Below, one piece after another: positions 9,945 to 18,929 of a stretch of 64,000 bases of DNA; within the stretch, counting starts at the first letter, position 1, and every line of letters begins with the position of its first letter. Below the pieces are notes generated by a model. That model was not told the DNA's origin, made no database searches, and saw only the letters and a list, made by a program, of their open reading frames with translations. Both the position numbers and the translations under genes were made by a program. The DNA comes from Paenisporosarcina indica (lineage in GTDB: Bacteria > Bacillota > Bacilli > Bacillales_A > Planococcaceae). The stretch is taken from positions 165,534 to 229,533 of the forward strand of contig NZ_MPTA01000007.1 of NCBI RefSeq assembly GCF_001939075.1. The letters are read 5' to 3'.

Positions 9945-9988
9945 CAACAAAAAGAATGACCGAAAAGTTTCGGTCATTCTTTTTGTTG
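9945..9988. terminator. Bidirectional intrinsic terminator
   Basis: A 21-bp perfect stem (9945-9965 with 9968-9988, two-base loop) with A-run and T-run arms lies between the convergent ytzE and rsuA-like genes. The stop codon of the latter is inside it. Confidence 0.9.
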
Positions 9989-10687
9989 TAATGCATTCAA
10001 TTCCTCTTCTGTTAACGGACGATAATCTCCAAGCTCTAACGTTTCATCTAACTGAAGTGAACCCATAGACATGCGTTTTAAGTATGTCACTTTTTTCCCA
10101 ACAGCTTCAAACATTCTTTTCACTTGATGAAACTTACCTTCCATAATGGTCAACTCAATTTCAGACATCTCACCACTTTTCAGAATCGATAATTCACCAG
10201 GTTTAGTAAAATACCCATCCTCAAGTGTGACACCTTCTTTGAATTTCTTCACATCTTCCTCAGTGACACGACCCTCAATAACTGCAAAATATAGTTTAGG
10301 AACATGTTTTTTGGGTGACAGTAATTGATGTGTTAAATGTCCATCATTCGTCAGAATTAAAAGTCCTTCAGTATCTTTATCTAAACGACCAACTGGAAAA
10401 GGCTTGAAGTGCTGAGCTAACGGGTCAAGTAAATCGACCACCGTTTTGTCTTTTTTATCTTCCGTTGCAGAAATGACGCCAGGCGGTTTATTCATCATTA
10501 AATAAATGAATTCCGTGTATATGACTTGCTCACCAAACACAATAATTCGATCCTTTTCTGTATCCACATGCATGGACACATCTTTCGCAAAATCCCCATT
10601 TACCTCAACAGCTTTTGATTTCAATAAAATCTTTATTTCTTTCCTTGAACCATATCCCATATTCGAAAGCAATTTGTCTAATCTCAT
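9974..10687 (-). CDS. rsuA: 16S rRNA pseudouridine synthase, RsuA family (YtzG)
   Basis: A 237-residue protein with an N-terminal S4 RNA-binding domain (residues 1-60) and a pseudouridine synthase domain. The catalytic aspartate is D103 in GRLDKDTEGLL. The RsuA group modifies U516 of 16S rRNA. It is 12 bp downstream of the murJ-type gene and probably cotranscribed with it. An RluB-type 23S specificity is possible, but short length and synteny with ytzG favour the RsuA group. Confidence 0.85.
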   Translation of the reverse strand: MRLDKLLSNMGYGSRKEIKILLKSKAVEVNGDFAKDVSMHVDTEKDRIIVFGEQVIYTEFIYLMMNKPPGVISATEDKKDKTVVDLLDPLAQHFKPFPVGRLDKDTEGLLILTNDGHLTHQLLSPKKHVPKLYFAVIEGRVTEEDVKKFKEGVTLEDGYFTKPGELSILKSGEMSEIELTIMEGKFHQVKRMFEAVGKKVTYLKRMSMGSLQLDETLELGDYRPLTEEELNALQQKE

Positions 10688-10699
10688 GAAAGAACCACC

Positions 10700-12298
10700 T
10701 TAAAAACCGAATTTCTTCGTATATTTCGTTAATCGCTCGCCGAATAACTTTTGCGCGATTCCTAAGCGTAGCCCGATATAGCCATAAACCGCTCCACCAA
10801 TTGCACCCACTATCAGAATAATGACTAGAGCTCCAAGTTTAGATTCAGCAGGCATAAAATGAACGAGCAATAGTCGAGCAATCACAACTACAATAAGCAT
10901 GATGACATTCATGATTGAAATCAGCGCGATTCTTCGTACTAGTAATTTTGATCGGTAATTTTGTGTAACCACTAAAACCGCCAAGTTCATGAAGATCGCT
11001 ACACTGTATCCAATAATCGTTGCAGCAATTGCCCCGTTTGTTTCCCATAACCCAATGAAAGGGATATTTAAGGCTAATTTAATGAGTAATCCAACCAATA
11101 AATTAAGGATAATCCACTTTTGTTGATTAATTCCTTGTAAAATTGAAGCCGTTACTGGGAATAAACTGAACAAGATGGCCACCGGTAAATAGTGCGCAAG
11201 GATATCTGAACCGACTTCGCTTTGTTGATAGAACAAATGATATAACTCATTTGCTAAGACGGTCATCCCTACTACAGCAGGGAGAGTTAAAAAGTACAAA
11301 ACTTGGAACGTATTATCTAAAGTTCGAGCCAATTGATTATGCTCATTGGTCGTAAAATATCTTGTGATTAAAGGGATTAATGCCATTGAAAAACCAGTAG
11401 CAAGCATTACTGGAATCATTACTAATTTGTGAGCCGTAAGATTCAATATCCCTAAATAGTCAATGTCATCCGAAACGTTCATCGCTCGATTAAACGTCAA
11501 TAAGTCGACAAACTGAAATAACGGGTTAGCAATTCCTAGGAACACAACAGGAATGGCATATACGACAATCTCTTTGTACATATCCTTTAATCCAACATCA
11601 TACGAGGAAGTTGAAGCCAACAACAACTGATCGTATTCTGGTTTTTTTTGCTTCCAATAGTAATAGAGAACAACTAGCCCACCAAGTGCCCCGACAAATG
11701 CGGATAGCACGGCTAGTTGGATGGCTAATTTAGGGGAACCATTCATTATATTAATAACTACAAATGCTCCACCTAAAAGGAAGATAATACGGACAATCTG
11801 TTCCACGAGTTGAGAAACCGCTGTTGGCATCATATAGCTATACCCTTGGAAGAAACCTCTTAATAAACTCATAAACGGTACAACAATTAATGCAAAACTT
11901 ACCCATTGGATAGACTCTTTGACATCCGTTAAAGAATAAATATCTTCCTTTGGATCAATTGTGATTTTGGCTAAAGGTTCTGCGAAAAAATAGAGAATTA
12001 AAAATGAAATAACACCGGTAATCATCATTGTGACTAAGCCAGATTTCAACAAATCACGTCCGGTTTGGTAGTCACCTAATGTGTTATACTTTGAAACAAA
12101 TTTCGAGAATGCTATAGGAGCTCCTGAAATGGCCAATGATAACATTAAATTATATGGAATATACGCATACTGATAAAGTCCAATATTTTCTTCTCCTACC
12201 ATTGAATAAAACGGAATTATATATAATACGCCAAGTACTTTTGACAAAAAAAGACCTAGTGTTAAAATTGCGGTACCTTTAAATAAATTATTTGACAT
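10700..12298 (-). CDS. ytgP: Lipid II flippase, MurJ/YtgP type (MVF superfamily)
   Basis: A 532-residue polytopic membrane protein with about 14 hydrophobic segments and a start (MSNNLFKGTAILTLGLFLSK) typical of the polysaccharide-exporter/MurJ superfamily. B. subtilis YtgP is the MurJ homologue that moves lipid II across the membrane for cell-wall synthesis. Location next to ytzG and divergent from ytfP fits orthology. Other Bacillales paralogues (SpoVB, YkvU, YabM) belong to the same family, so the assignment leans on synteny. Confidence 0.85.
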   Translation of the reverse strand: MSNNLFKGTAILTLGLFLSKVLGVLYIIPFYSMVGEENIGLYQYAYIPYNLMLSLAISGAPIAFSKFVSKYNTLGDYQTGRDLLKSGLVTMMITGVISFLILYFFAEPLAKITIDPKEDIYSLTDVKESIQWVSFALIVVPFMSLLRGFFQGYSYMMPTAVSQLVEQIVRIIFLLGGAFVVINIMNGSPKLAIQLAVLSAFVGALGGLVVLYYYWKQKKPEYDQLLLASTSSYDVGLKDMYKEIVVYAIPVVFLGIANPLFQFVDLLTFNRAMNVSDDIDYLGILNLTAHKLVMIPVMLATGFSMALIPLITRYFTTNEHNQLARTLDNTFQVLYFLTLPAVVGMTVLANELYHLFYQQSEVGSDILAHYLPVAILFSLFPVTASILQGINQQKWIILNLLVGLLIKLALNIPFIGLWETNGAIAATIIGYSVAIFMNLAVLVVTQNYRSKLLVRRIALISIMNVIMLIVVVIARLLLVHFMPAESKLGALVIILIVGAIGGAVYGYIGLRLGIAQKLFGERLTKYTKKFGF

Positions 12299-12406
12299 AA
12301 ATAACTTCCTGACTTCTAAAATTTTGACCTACAGGATATTCTACCCCTCAGACATGAAAACCACAAATAGTTTATAATAGAGAAAAAAGAGAAAGTGTGT
12401 TTATAC

Positions 12407-13696
12407 ATGTATGATGTAATAATTGTTGGCGGCGGGCCATCAGGATTGATGGCAGCAATCGCTGCAGGAGAAATAGGTAAAAAAGTATTACTACTTGAAA
12501 AGGGTACAAAACTCGGTAAAAAACTAGCAATATCCGGTGGTGGACGATGCAACGTAACCAATCGTTTATCTCAAGAAGAGATCGTCAAACATATTCCGGG
12601 TAATGGACGATTTTTATATAGTCCATTCTCTGTATTTAACAACGAAGACATCATTACATTTTTTGAAGGCTTAGGCGTTCCGTTGAAAGAGGAAGATCAC
12701 GGTCGAATGTTTCCCGTTTCAAATCGTGCCCAAGATGTAGTGGATACCTTGATCCGACAACTAGAAAAGTTACAAGTTGAGGTTCTTTTTGAACGTCCCG
12801 TTTCGAAACTGTTGATGAATGATGAAAAGATTCAAGGTGTTCGATTAAAAAATGGAGAAGAATTCTTAAGTAAATCGGTCGTCCTTGCCGTAGGTGGTAA
12901 AGCTGTTCCCCAAACCGGATCAACAGGCGATGGCTATCCTTGGGCACAGCGTGCTGGCCACACCGTCACTACTTTATATCCAACCGAAGTTCCTTTGTTG
13001 TCTGATGAACGTTTTATCAAATCCAAAGAACTGCAAGGGTTGGCACTCCGTGATGTAGCCGTTTCGGTATTAAATAAAAAAGGTAAGATACTCATTACTC
13101 ACCAAATGGACATGCTCTTCACTCACTTCGGATTAAGTGGACCTGCCATTTTACGTTGCAGTCAATTTGTGGTGAAAGAACGCATGAAAAATGGTGAGCA
13201 ACCTGTTGATATGGTGATTGATTCCTTGCCAAGTGAAAATAATGAATCTGCGTTTCAAATGCTTGTGAAGCTGATGAAGGACGACCCGAAAAAATCGGTT
13301 AAAAACGTTTGGAAGAGTGTCGTTCCTGAACGATGGTTATTATTCTTGTTGAATCGAGCAGGCATAGATTCAAACGAAATCGGAGCTAATTTATCAAACG
13401 AAAAAGTCCGTGGAATAGTTGCTCTATTAAAATCATTTACAATGAAAGTAAATGGCACACAGCCAATTGAAAAAGCTTTTGTCACGGGTGGCGGCGTTTC
13501 TATTAAAGAAATTGAACCAAAAACAATGGCTTCCAAGAAAAAACCTGGTTTATATTTCTGTGGCGAGATATTAGATATCCATGGCTATACAGGTGGCTAT
13601 AATATTACCTCTGCCTTAGTAACAGGAAAAATTGCTGGCATGAGTGCTGCCCGTTTTGCTAAAACGATTCCTTATGAACATGTTAAATATGAATGA
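12407..13696 (+). CDS. ytfP: FAD-dependent oxidoreductase YtfP (HI0933-like)
   Basis: A 429-residue flavoprotein of the BaiN/HI0933 family. The dinucleotide motif [15 protein letters not shown] is at the N-terminus, [11 protein letters not shown] follows, and a C-terminal [16 protein letters not shown] binds FAD. Physiological substrate is unknown. The frame is open from a GTG at 12395; ATG 12407 gives the usual [10 protein letters not shown] start, but neither has a strong ribosome site. The gene diverges from ytgP with about 100 bp between them that should hold both promoters. Confidence 0.85.
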   Translation: MYDVIIVGGGPSGLMAAIAAGEIGKKVLLLEKGTKLGKKLAISGGGRCNVTNRLSQEEIVKHIPGNGRFLYSPFSVFNNEDIITFFEGLGVPLKEEDHGRMFPVSNRAQDVVDTLIRQLEKLQVEVLFERPVSKLLMNDEKIQGVRLKNGEEFLSKSVVLAVGGKAVPQTGSTGDGYPWAQRAGHTVTTLYPTEVPLLSDERFIKSKELQGLALRDVAVSVLNKKGKILITHQMDMLFTHFGLSGPAILRCSQFVVKERMKNGEQPVDMVIDSLPSENNESAFQMLVKLMKDDPKKSVKNVWKSVVPERWLLFLLNRAGIDSNEIGANLSNEKVRGIVALLKSFTMKVNGTQPIEKAFVTGGGVSIKEIEPKTMASKKKPGLYFCGEILDIHGYTGGYNITSALVTGKIAGMSAARFAKTIPYEHVKYE

Positions 13697-13702
13697 AAAA
13701 TG

Positions 13703-13746
13703 AAAAAAGGGGGAATTCACTTTATATAAGTGAATTCCCCCTTTTT
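13703..13746. terminator. Bidirectional intrinsic terminator after ytfP
   Basis: An 18-bp perfect stem (13705-13722 with 13728-13745) with a TATAT loop; A-run on the left, T-run on the right. It lies between the convergent ytfP and tetR genes and can serve both. Confidence 0.92.
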
Positions 13747-13804
13747 GCTGTAAGTTACATTTGTTAAAGGGCTCGAATCGAATAGTTTTCAACAAACATC
13801 ACCA

Positions 13805-14665
13805 CTACTTTGAAATTTCCCCCCATGCTTGTTCGAGCAATGTCACGATATTCGGTTCAAAAGAATGATGATTTGCTAATGACGATAGGACGCTTTCAAT
13901 TAATATTTTCCGTGGTTTGGTAGCAGCCAATTCTTCCCCTAAAAAGTCAAAGAGATGTTTCGTGTCTTCATCTTCCTCTTCGAGAAATGTTTTGGAGGCC
14001 GTTTTCAATCTATTGCCTAACTCTTGGAGAGAAATTTTCTCCAAAGGCTTCACCTCAGAAATTTTCATTTCTTGAATAAATCGATCACCTGTTTCGACTT
14101 GCAGTGTGATTGCCGCTTTCAATCGTCTAATAACAAAAGCTGAGAGTTCCTCTGTCGGCAAATCATCTTTTGAAGTAAGTTTCCACATATGTGTTAATTG
14201 CTGGATGGAGCCGTGGACGATTGCCGCATTTTCCATAGCATACGGTTCCGCTTCTTTACCGAATACATCAATGATACGCGATGATAACCAATCCAATTCT
14301 TTCACGTATGTATCTCGTGCAAACTTCTTCAGTACTTCCTCCTGTGCATAAAAAATGCTTTCATATAAAGCGAATAGGTTTTTTTCCCGATTAAGCCTTA
14401 TTCGAATGCACAGCTGCTCGGCCAAAATTTGTGGATCGTCTACAGATTTCCCGACAGCAGCAGACATCCGTTTTTGGCGAATTTCACTGCCAACTGATTC
14501 CATAATGGCAATTAGGCATTCTGTTTTAGATGTGAAATACTTATAAAAAGTGCCTTTTGAAACGCCTGCTTCGTCCAAAATGTCTTGGATGGAAGAAGCA
14601 TTATATCCTTTATTGATAAACAAAGAATAGGCAGCGTTGACAATATTCTGTTTCTTTGGATTCAT
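13805..14665 (-). CDS. TetR/AcrR family transcriptional regulator
   Basis: A 286-residue regulator, long for the family (usually near 200). The N-terminal HTH is at about residues 8-50, with GVSKGTFYKYFTSKTE as the recognition segment. The large C-terminal part presumably binds the inducer. It diverges from a 14-TM efflux gene, and a TATACT-GAT-AGTATA palindrome lies just upstream of its start. The gene therefore probably represses itself and the pump. The ligand is unknown. Confidence 0.85.
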   Translation of the reverse strand: MNPKKQNIVNAAYSLFINKGYNASSIQDILDEAGVSKGTFYKYFTSKTECLIAIMESVGSEIRQKRMSAAVGKSVDDPQILAEQLCIRIRLNREKNLFALYESIFYAQEEVLKKFARDTYVKELDWLSSRIIDVFGKEAEPYAMENAAIVHGSIQQLTHMWKLTSKDDLPTEELSAFVIRRLKAAITLQVETGDRFIQEMKISEVKPLEKISLQELGNRLKTASKTFLEEEDEDTKHLFDFLGEELAATKPRKILIESVLSSLANHHSFEPNIVTLLEQAWGEISK

Positions 14666-14678
14666 TTTTCCTCACCTT

Positions 14679-14693
14679 TATACTGATAGTATA
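14679..14693. promoter_or_regulatory. Candidate TetR operator
   Basis: Perfect inverted repeat TATACT-GAT-AGTATA 14 bp upstream of the tetR start in the divergent tetR/MFS promoter region. A second half-site AGTATA occurs about 90 bp away, nearer the MFS gene. Assignment to this regulator is by position only. Confidence 0.5.
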
Positions 14694-14840
14694 GTTTAAT
14701 AATACCTTTTAAACCCTTATAATTCAATGTTATTAAACTCTCATTATATTTTTATTGATAAAAATGAACAAGCAGTATAGAATGATGCAATAGAGAAAAA
14801 AACAAAGAAATTTAATAGGACATACGGAGGAATAAACAGA

Positions 14841-16310
14841 ATGAAAGAACAGAAAAAACCGCCTTATGGCATAATAGCCATACTATTCTCAGGGGCGTTC
14901 ATCGCAATATTTACGCAAACTTTATTAAACGTCGCATTGCCGGAAATCATGGCAGACCTAAATATCGAGCCTGCCACAGCACAATGGCTTGTTACAGGCT
15001 ATATGTTGGTGAACGGGATTCTCATCCCTGCAAGTGCTTATTTTATCCAGCGCTATTCAAACCGTGCCATTTTCATTTTGGCCATGTCTCTATTTTCACT
15101 TGGGATCTTACTCGCAGCTGTCGCACCAACTTTTAGTGTACTTCTTGCCGGACGAATGATTCAAGCTTCGGGTGCAGCACTTATGATGCCGTTATTAATG
15201 AATGTGATGCTTGCAGCATTCCCGGTGGAGAAACGAGGATCCGCTATGGGATTCTTCGGGCTTGTCATGGTAGTGGCACCTGCAATTGGGCCGACACTCT
15301 CCGGATTCATCGTTGAACATTATTCATGGCGGGTATTGTTTTATATTGTGTTGCCACTCGCTCTGATTCCGCTTGCTCTAGGGATTTTCAAATTAAAGAA
15401 TCTAACCTTCCAAGACAAAGGCTTGTCTCTAGACATTGCCTCATTGGCCTTTTCAAGTCTTGGGTTTGGTGGAATTTTGTATGGTTTCAGTTCTGCCGGA
15501 ACAATGGGATGGAGCAATCCGGTAGTTTATGGAACGATTATCATCGGAACGGTTTCACTGGTCATCTTTATTTTACGCCAGTTGAAATTGAAAAAACCTT
15601 TGCTTGAAATTCGTATATACAAATATCCGATGTTTGCATTGTCATCCGTGATTTCCATTACGTTATCCATGTCGATGTTTTCAGCCATGATTTTGATGCC
15701 GATTTATGTTCAAACCATCAAAGGAATTTCACCAATCGATTCAGGGCTTTTGATGTTGCCAGGGGCTCTTGTAATGGGCTTTATGTCACCAATTACAGGC
15801 CGTCTCTTCGATAAGTTCGGAGCCAGAGTGCTTGCAATTCCAGGGTTGGCAATTGTGGTTTTGACGACGTACATGTTTAGCCAATTGTCCGTTGACACAA
15901 GTTATCTGCACATCATGGCCATCTATACGGCTCGTATGTTTGGGATTGCAATGGTCATGATGCCCGTTATGACAAACGGCTTGAATACATTGCCAATGAT
16001 ATCATACCCGCACGGTACAGCAATCAACAACACGCTTCAACAAGTAGCCGGTGCGATCGGTTCCGCATTCCTGATCACGATCATGAACACACGCTCGGAA
16101 TCGGTTGCAAAAGAACTTGCAGCAAGCGGTGCAGTTCCCGAGAGCATCAAGAATACCGCGATGCTTGAAGGGATAAACTTTTCCTTCTTTGTCTCAATGT
16201 TCATCGCCCTCATCGCGCTGATTTTAGCTTTCTTCATTAAAAAGCCAATACATTCTGTGACTGAAGCAGAAAAAGAGAGTGTATATAAGCAAGAAGAAGT
16301 ATCTGAATGA
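14841..16310 (+). CDS. 14-TM multidrug efflux MFS transporter (DHA2, EmrB/QacA type)
   Basis: A 489-residue membrane protein of the DHA2 drug:proton antiporter group, with about 14 hydrophobic segments. The start MKEQKKPPYGIIAILFSGAFIA and the motif C-like segment GPTLSGFIVEHYSWRVLF are typical of LmrB/EmrB/MdtP relatives. The ribosome site CGGAGG is clear. Together with the divergent TetR gene it forms a drug-inducible efflux module. Substrates cannot be read from sequence. Confidence 0.88.
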   Translation: MKEQKKPPYGIIAILFSGAFIAIFTQTLLNVALPEIMADLNIEPATAQWLVTGYMLVNGILIPASAYFIQRYSNRAIFILAMSLFSLGILLAAVAPTFSVLLAGRMIQASGAALMMPLLMNVMLAAFPVEKRGSAMGFFGLVMVVAPAIGPTLSGFIVEHYSWRVLFYIVLPLALIPLALGIFKLKNLTFQDKGLSLDIASLAFSSLGFGGILYGFSSAGTMGWSNPVVYGTIIIGTVSLVIFILRQLKLKKPLLEIRIYKYPMFALSSVISITLSMSMFSAMILMPIYVQTIKGISPIDSGLLMLPGALVMGFMSPITGRLFDKFGARVLAIPGLAIVVLTTYMFSQLSVDTSYLHIMAIYTARMFGIAMVMMPVMTNGLNTLPMISYPHGTAINNTLQQVAGAIGSAFLITIMNTRSESVAKELAASGAVPESIKNTAMLEGINFSFFVSMFIALIALILAFFIKKPIHSVTEAEKESVYKQEEVSE

Positions 16311-16364
16311 CAAAAAAGTACTTGGCGTCACATAGAGGCAATTAACAAAGTCCATTTAAATCAA

Positions 16365-16407
16365 AAAGGCACCGTTTCCTCAACATCTTGAGAAAACGGT
16401 GTTTTTC
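16365..16407 (+). terminator. Intrinsic terminator of the MFS gene
   Basis: CACCGTTTCCTCAA (16370-16383) pairs with TTGAGAAAACGGTG (16388-16401) with one mismatch, followed by TTTTT. Confidence 0.88.
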
Positions 16408-16805
16408 AGAAGTGGCACTTTTTTTATCACCTTCCAATCAAGTGACTATATTCAACCTTATCAGAAGACTGGTATCCGTAAATGCTTTTCTATTCAACGA
16501 TAAATCCGTCATGGGGGTCCTTTTATCTTCACCGATAATGACAGGAAGTGCAGAAATTGTATCTTCGGTCGCTATTTACTATAAGGAAAAACACGTTTCC
16601 TTCATTTACCCCAAAAAGCAACTTTCTGATTCAGGGTGTTGTAGCGGCGTAATTGAGACAACTTCGTTGCAGGATTGACTGAATGAAAACAAATGAGTTG
16701 TGGTCATGGCCATAACTCATTTGTTTAGATCTCTAGGTTATGTTGCAACAGGTTGAATCCGAAAGCGAACCGGAAACCTGCCACCTCATTATTAACACAC
16801 ACCAT
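16402..16805. other. Intergenic stretch with no gene I can support
   Basis: No frame in these 400 bp has a convincing ribosome site plus coding character; the longest open frame (16388-16678, plus) starts inside the MFS terminator. The only clear structure is the hairpin at 16687-16726. It may be decayed sequence at the left border of the accessory island. Confidence 0.5.
16687..16726. terminator. Orphan terminator-like hairpin
   Basis: AAACAAATGAGTT (16687-16699) pairs with AACTCATTTGTTT (16714-16726), and an inner TGG/CCA extends the stem. It has A and T ends like a bidirectional terminator but no recognisable gene adjoins it on the left. Confidence 0.55.
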
Positions 16806-16952
16806 TTAGTGTGAAATGTATGTTTTTCCCGAGAGAAGTCGCAACCAGTGCTCATTTTCCTTTTGGACAGCGAACGCAATGTTTTTAGCGATGCAGGGTC
16901 GTTTATTGGGATTTCGTGGGGGTGTCAAGCTTGTTACTGATTTTTCTTTCAT
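16806..16952 (-). CDS. Small hypothetical protein (48 aa) with PPRNPNK motif
   Basis: An ATG at 16950-16952 is preceded by GAGGTGAAGG at reasonable spacing and opens a 48-codon frame. It encodes a basic peptide starting MKEKSVTSLTPPRNPNKRPC. The PPRNPNK motif near residues 11-17 also occurs in the 38-aa protein at 26532-26648. I do not know a function. It is too short for ordinary gene callers; coding status rests on the ribosome site and the shared motif. Confidence 0.45.
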   Translation of the reverse strand: MKEKSVTSLTPPRNPNKRPCIAKNIAFAVQKENEHWLRLLSGKTYISH

Positions 16953-17162
16953 CGCACACCTTCACCTCTTTTTTAACTTCTTCTTATAGGATTTGCGGAT
17001 TTTGAAAAATTAGCCTAAAAACAAGAGAAGGCATTGTTTCATAAGGAGTCTCTTTAGAGGTGCAAAACAAGAAATCGACTCTCAAACAGCAATTTAAAAC
17101 GAGATGATATCAGCATCGCTTTTAATTGTGCTTTTTTGTGATTTTCTGACAGAAAGTAATAC

Positions 17163-17194
17163 AAAAAACACTGATTATTTTCTCAGTGTTTTTT
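17163..17194. terminator. Terminator-like hairpin at the left edge of the cassette region
   Basis: AAAAAACACTGA (17163-17174) pairs perfectly with TCAGTGTTTTTT (17183-17194) around an 8-base loop. On the minus strand it lies downstream of the 17322-17777 lipoprotein gene and repeat copy A, and could end that transcript. Confidence 0.7.
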
Positions 17195-17217
17195 CTGGTT
17201 CTAATTTTTAGTAAGCC

Positions 17218-17261
17218 TTTTTCTTATTAAACTAAAGCACCCGTTAGTTGAATAAGAAAAA
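17218..17261. repeat. Cassette-boundary palindrome, copy A
   Basis: TTTTTCTTATTAAACTAA (17218-17235) and TTAGTTGAATAAGAAAAA (17244-17261) are complementary arms with one mismatch around the 8-base spacer AGCACCCG. This is the best-preserved copy of a repeat that separates each gene unit between 17.2 and 26.2 kb. Confidence 0.85.
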
Positions 17262-17321
17262 GAACCTGCAAAGAATTTTAAATAGTCCAGTTAAAGTGGA
17301 GAGAATCTAATAACCTTCAAA

Positions 17322-17777
17322 TTACTGAATAAAGACATTCCCAACATATTGAGCATTTCCACTATCCGCATCAATGTCTATCACAATCATATACTCTCCT
17401 TTTTCATTTGGTAAGTAGAAGGATTGGTCACTTTTTTTATATTCTAAATTAATCTTGTTTTCTTTTTGCCAAACTGAAACACTTATTCCATTTGGGTTAA
17501 AATCTCCATTTTCTAGGGATATTTGAACTTGCTGTCCAGAATTAAAGTACATTATGTTTTGTTTTTTTGCTAATGATTGAATATCCTTCGTTTCCTTGTT
17601 GTATTTTTTATCATAATTCCAATCTATGTTTGCTTCTGTTAAATCTTCTTGTTCGTTAATACCACTTGGAGTAAACACTAAAACAGTTGGTGGAGAAAAA
17701 TCATATTCTTCTCCAATACATCCTGTTAACAAAAAGACGAAAAACAAACCAATAATCAACTTGAAAAATGTATTCAC
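17322..17777 (-). CDS. Predicted lipoprotein, cassette unit 1
   Basis: A 151-residue secreted lipoprotein. The N-terminus has a signal ending in lipobox LTGC (cysteine near residue 20). The mature part ends SGNAQYVGNVFIQ. I recall similar small lipoproteins in other Bacillaceae, but no function is known to me. The gene is flanked by repeat copy A on the 3' side and degenerate copy B about 90 bp upstream, so it appears as a single-gene unit. Base composition is AT-rich like the host. Confidence 0.7.
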   Translation of the reverse strand: MNTFFKLIIGLFFVFLLTGCIGEEYDFSPPTVLVFTPSGINEQEDLTEANIDWNYDKKYNKETKDIQSLAKKQNIMYFNSGQQVQISLENGDFNPNGISVSVWQKENKINLEYKKSDQSFYLPNEKGEYMIVIDIDADSGNAQYVGNVFIQ

Positions 17778-17864
17778 ATCTCTTCGCTCCTTCTCGTTTT
17801 TTATCTAATTAATTCTATACAATTTTTAACATTGACCTTAATTAAATTTAGATTATTCTACTGT

Positions 17865-17895
17865 CCTTGTTCAACTAACCTGCCACGTTTGTAAA
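17865..17895. repeat. Cassette-boundary palindrome, degenerate copy B
   Basis: TTCAACTAA (17870-17878) is followed by a spacer containing TGCCACG and then GTTTG; the right arm is decayed. It lies between the lipoprotein and recombinase units. Confidence 0.5.
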
Positions 17896-17964
17896 AATAC
17901 ACCCTATGTCTATAATTCTATTAAATTGGCAATAATCCTTTTAAACATTACTATTTTAGGGGGA

Positions 17965-18811
17965 ATGGAATTGTTACTGTCAAAAGCGTGGTCTTCGTTT
18001 GAAGCGGATAAGCGAATAGAGGGTTTTTCACCACAAACGTTATCGGCCTACCAGGTACAAGTCCTTGCTACTAATTGATTATTTTAAGGATATAGAGATG
18101 AAATTGCTGGATACAAATCAACTGAAAGAATATCTCGCTATATCTGGCTAGCATTTAAAACCGGCCAGTCTTGCACATCGTATCCGCTTTTTGAAGTCAT
18201 TTTTTCGTTGGTCCCATGAAGAAGGTTTCCTAAGTAGGAATCCAACTTCCAAGATTAAAGAACCAAAAGTAGGTAAGCGGATACCTAAGTACTTAACCGA
18301 AAGGGAGATTGAACACCTTCGTGAATCCTGTCATTCTGCTATGGAAAAAGCGATATTTGAATTCATGTTTTCTACAGGTTGTCGAATTGGAGAAATCGTT
18401 TCTTTAGAAAAGAACCATATTAACTGGTCCAATCAATCTGCGATCGTGAGAGGAAAGGGCGATAAGGAACGGGAAGTATATTTTAATACACGTTGTGACA
18501 TATGGCTTAAACGCATTTTAGAAAGCCGTAATGACCATAATCCAGCCATCTATGTGACAGCAAGGCAGCCACATAGAATGAGCGTCGCCCAAATGCGATA
18601 TATCATCATGCGGATCTCCAATCGTGCGGAAATTAATAAAGAGATTCACCCACACCAACTTAGACACAGCTACGCAACTCATTTGATGAATAATGGAGCT
18701 CCTATTGAAGTCATACAAAGTCTTATAGGTCATGAGAAGAGCGAAACCACCAAGATCTACGCTCAGCTGAGTGGAAGGTTTAGGAAGGAGTATTATCAAA
18801 AGTACTTTTAA
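17965..18811 (+). pseudogene. Tyrosine recombinase (XerC/D-like integrase), N-terminal half disrupted
   Basis: The frame from ATG 17965 encodes a core-binding-domain start (AWSSFEADKRIEGFSPQTLSAY) but meets TGA at 18076. A one-base shift near 18060 restores homology, and then TAG at 18149 interrupts again before the frame runs open to 18811. The intact 206-residue 3' part (from 18191) holds a complete catalytic domain: R65, K89, H155-x-x-R158, H181 and Y190 in that fragment's numbering. There is no extra helix insert of the IntI type, so it is XerD-like. It lies inside the palindrome-bounded array and may once have acted on those sites; now it is likely inactive unless the catalytic fragment works alone. 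Confidence 0.85.
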
Positions 18812-18925
18812 ATGGAAAAGGAGCAACGTCTTAAAGGACGTTGCCCTCTTTGACTAAAGCACCCGTTAGTTGAAGAAGAAAAAAGAGACGCTTATTAAAC
18901 AATTGCGTCCGATTGTGGAATATCA
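18812..18925. repeat. Cassette-boundary element, copy C, with terminator
   Basis: A terminator hairpin GCAACGTC/GACGTTGC (18823-18844) follows the recombinase. Then comes ACTAA-AGCACCCG-TTAGT (18853-18870), followed by a second hairpin (GACGC/GCGTC, 18886-18909) and the block CCGATTGTGGAATATC. The last block recurs at about 22250 on the other side of the glycosidase unit. Confidence 0.7.
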
Positions 18926-18929
18926 AGAT

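Noticed and set aside
16388..16678. 96-codon plus-strand ORF
   Set aside because: Its start lies inside the terminator of the efflux gene and no ribosome site precedes it.
17965..18811. Classical integron integrase (IntI)
   Set aside because: The catalytic domain lacks the extra helical insert between the conserved patches that marks IntI, and the sites do not have the attC box layout.
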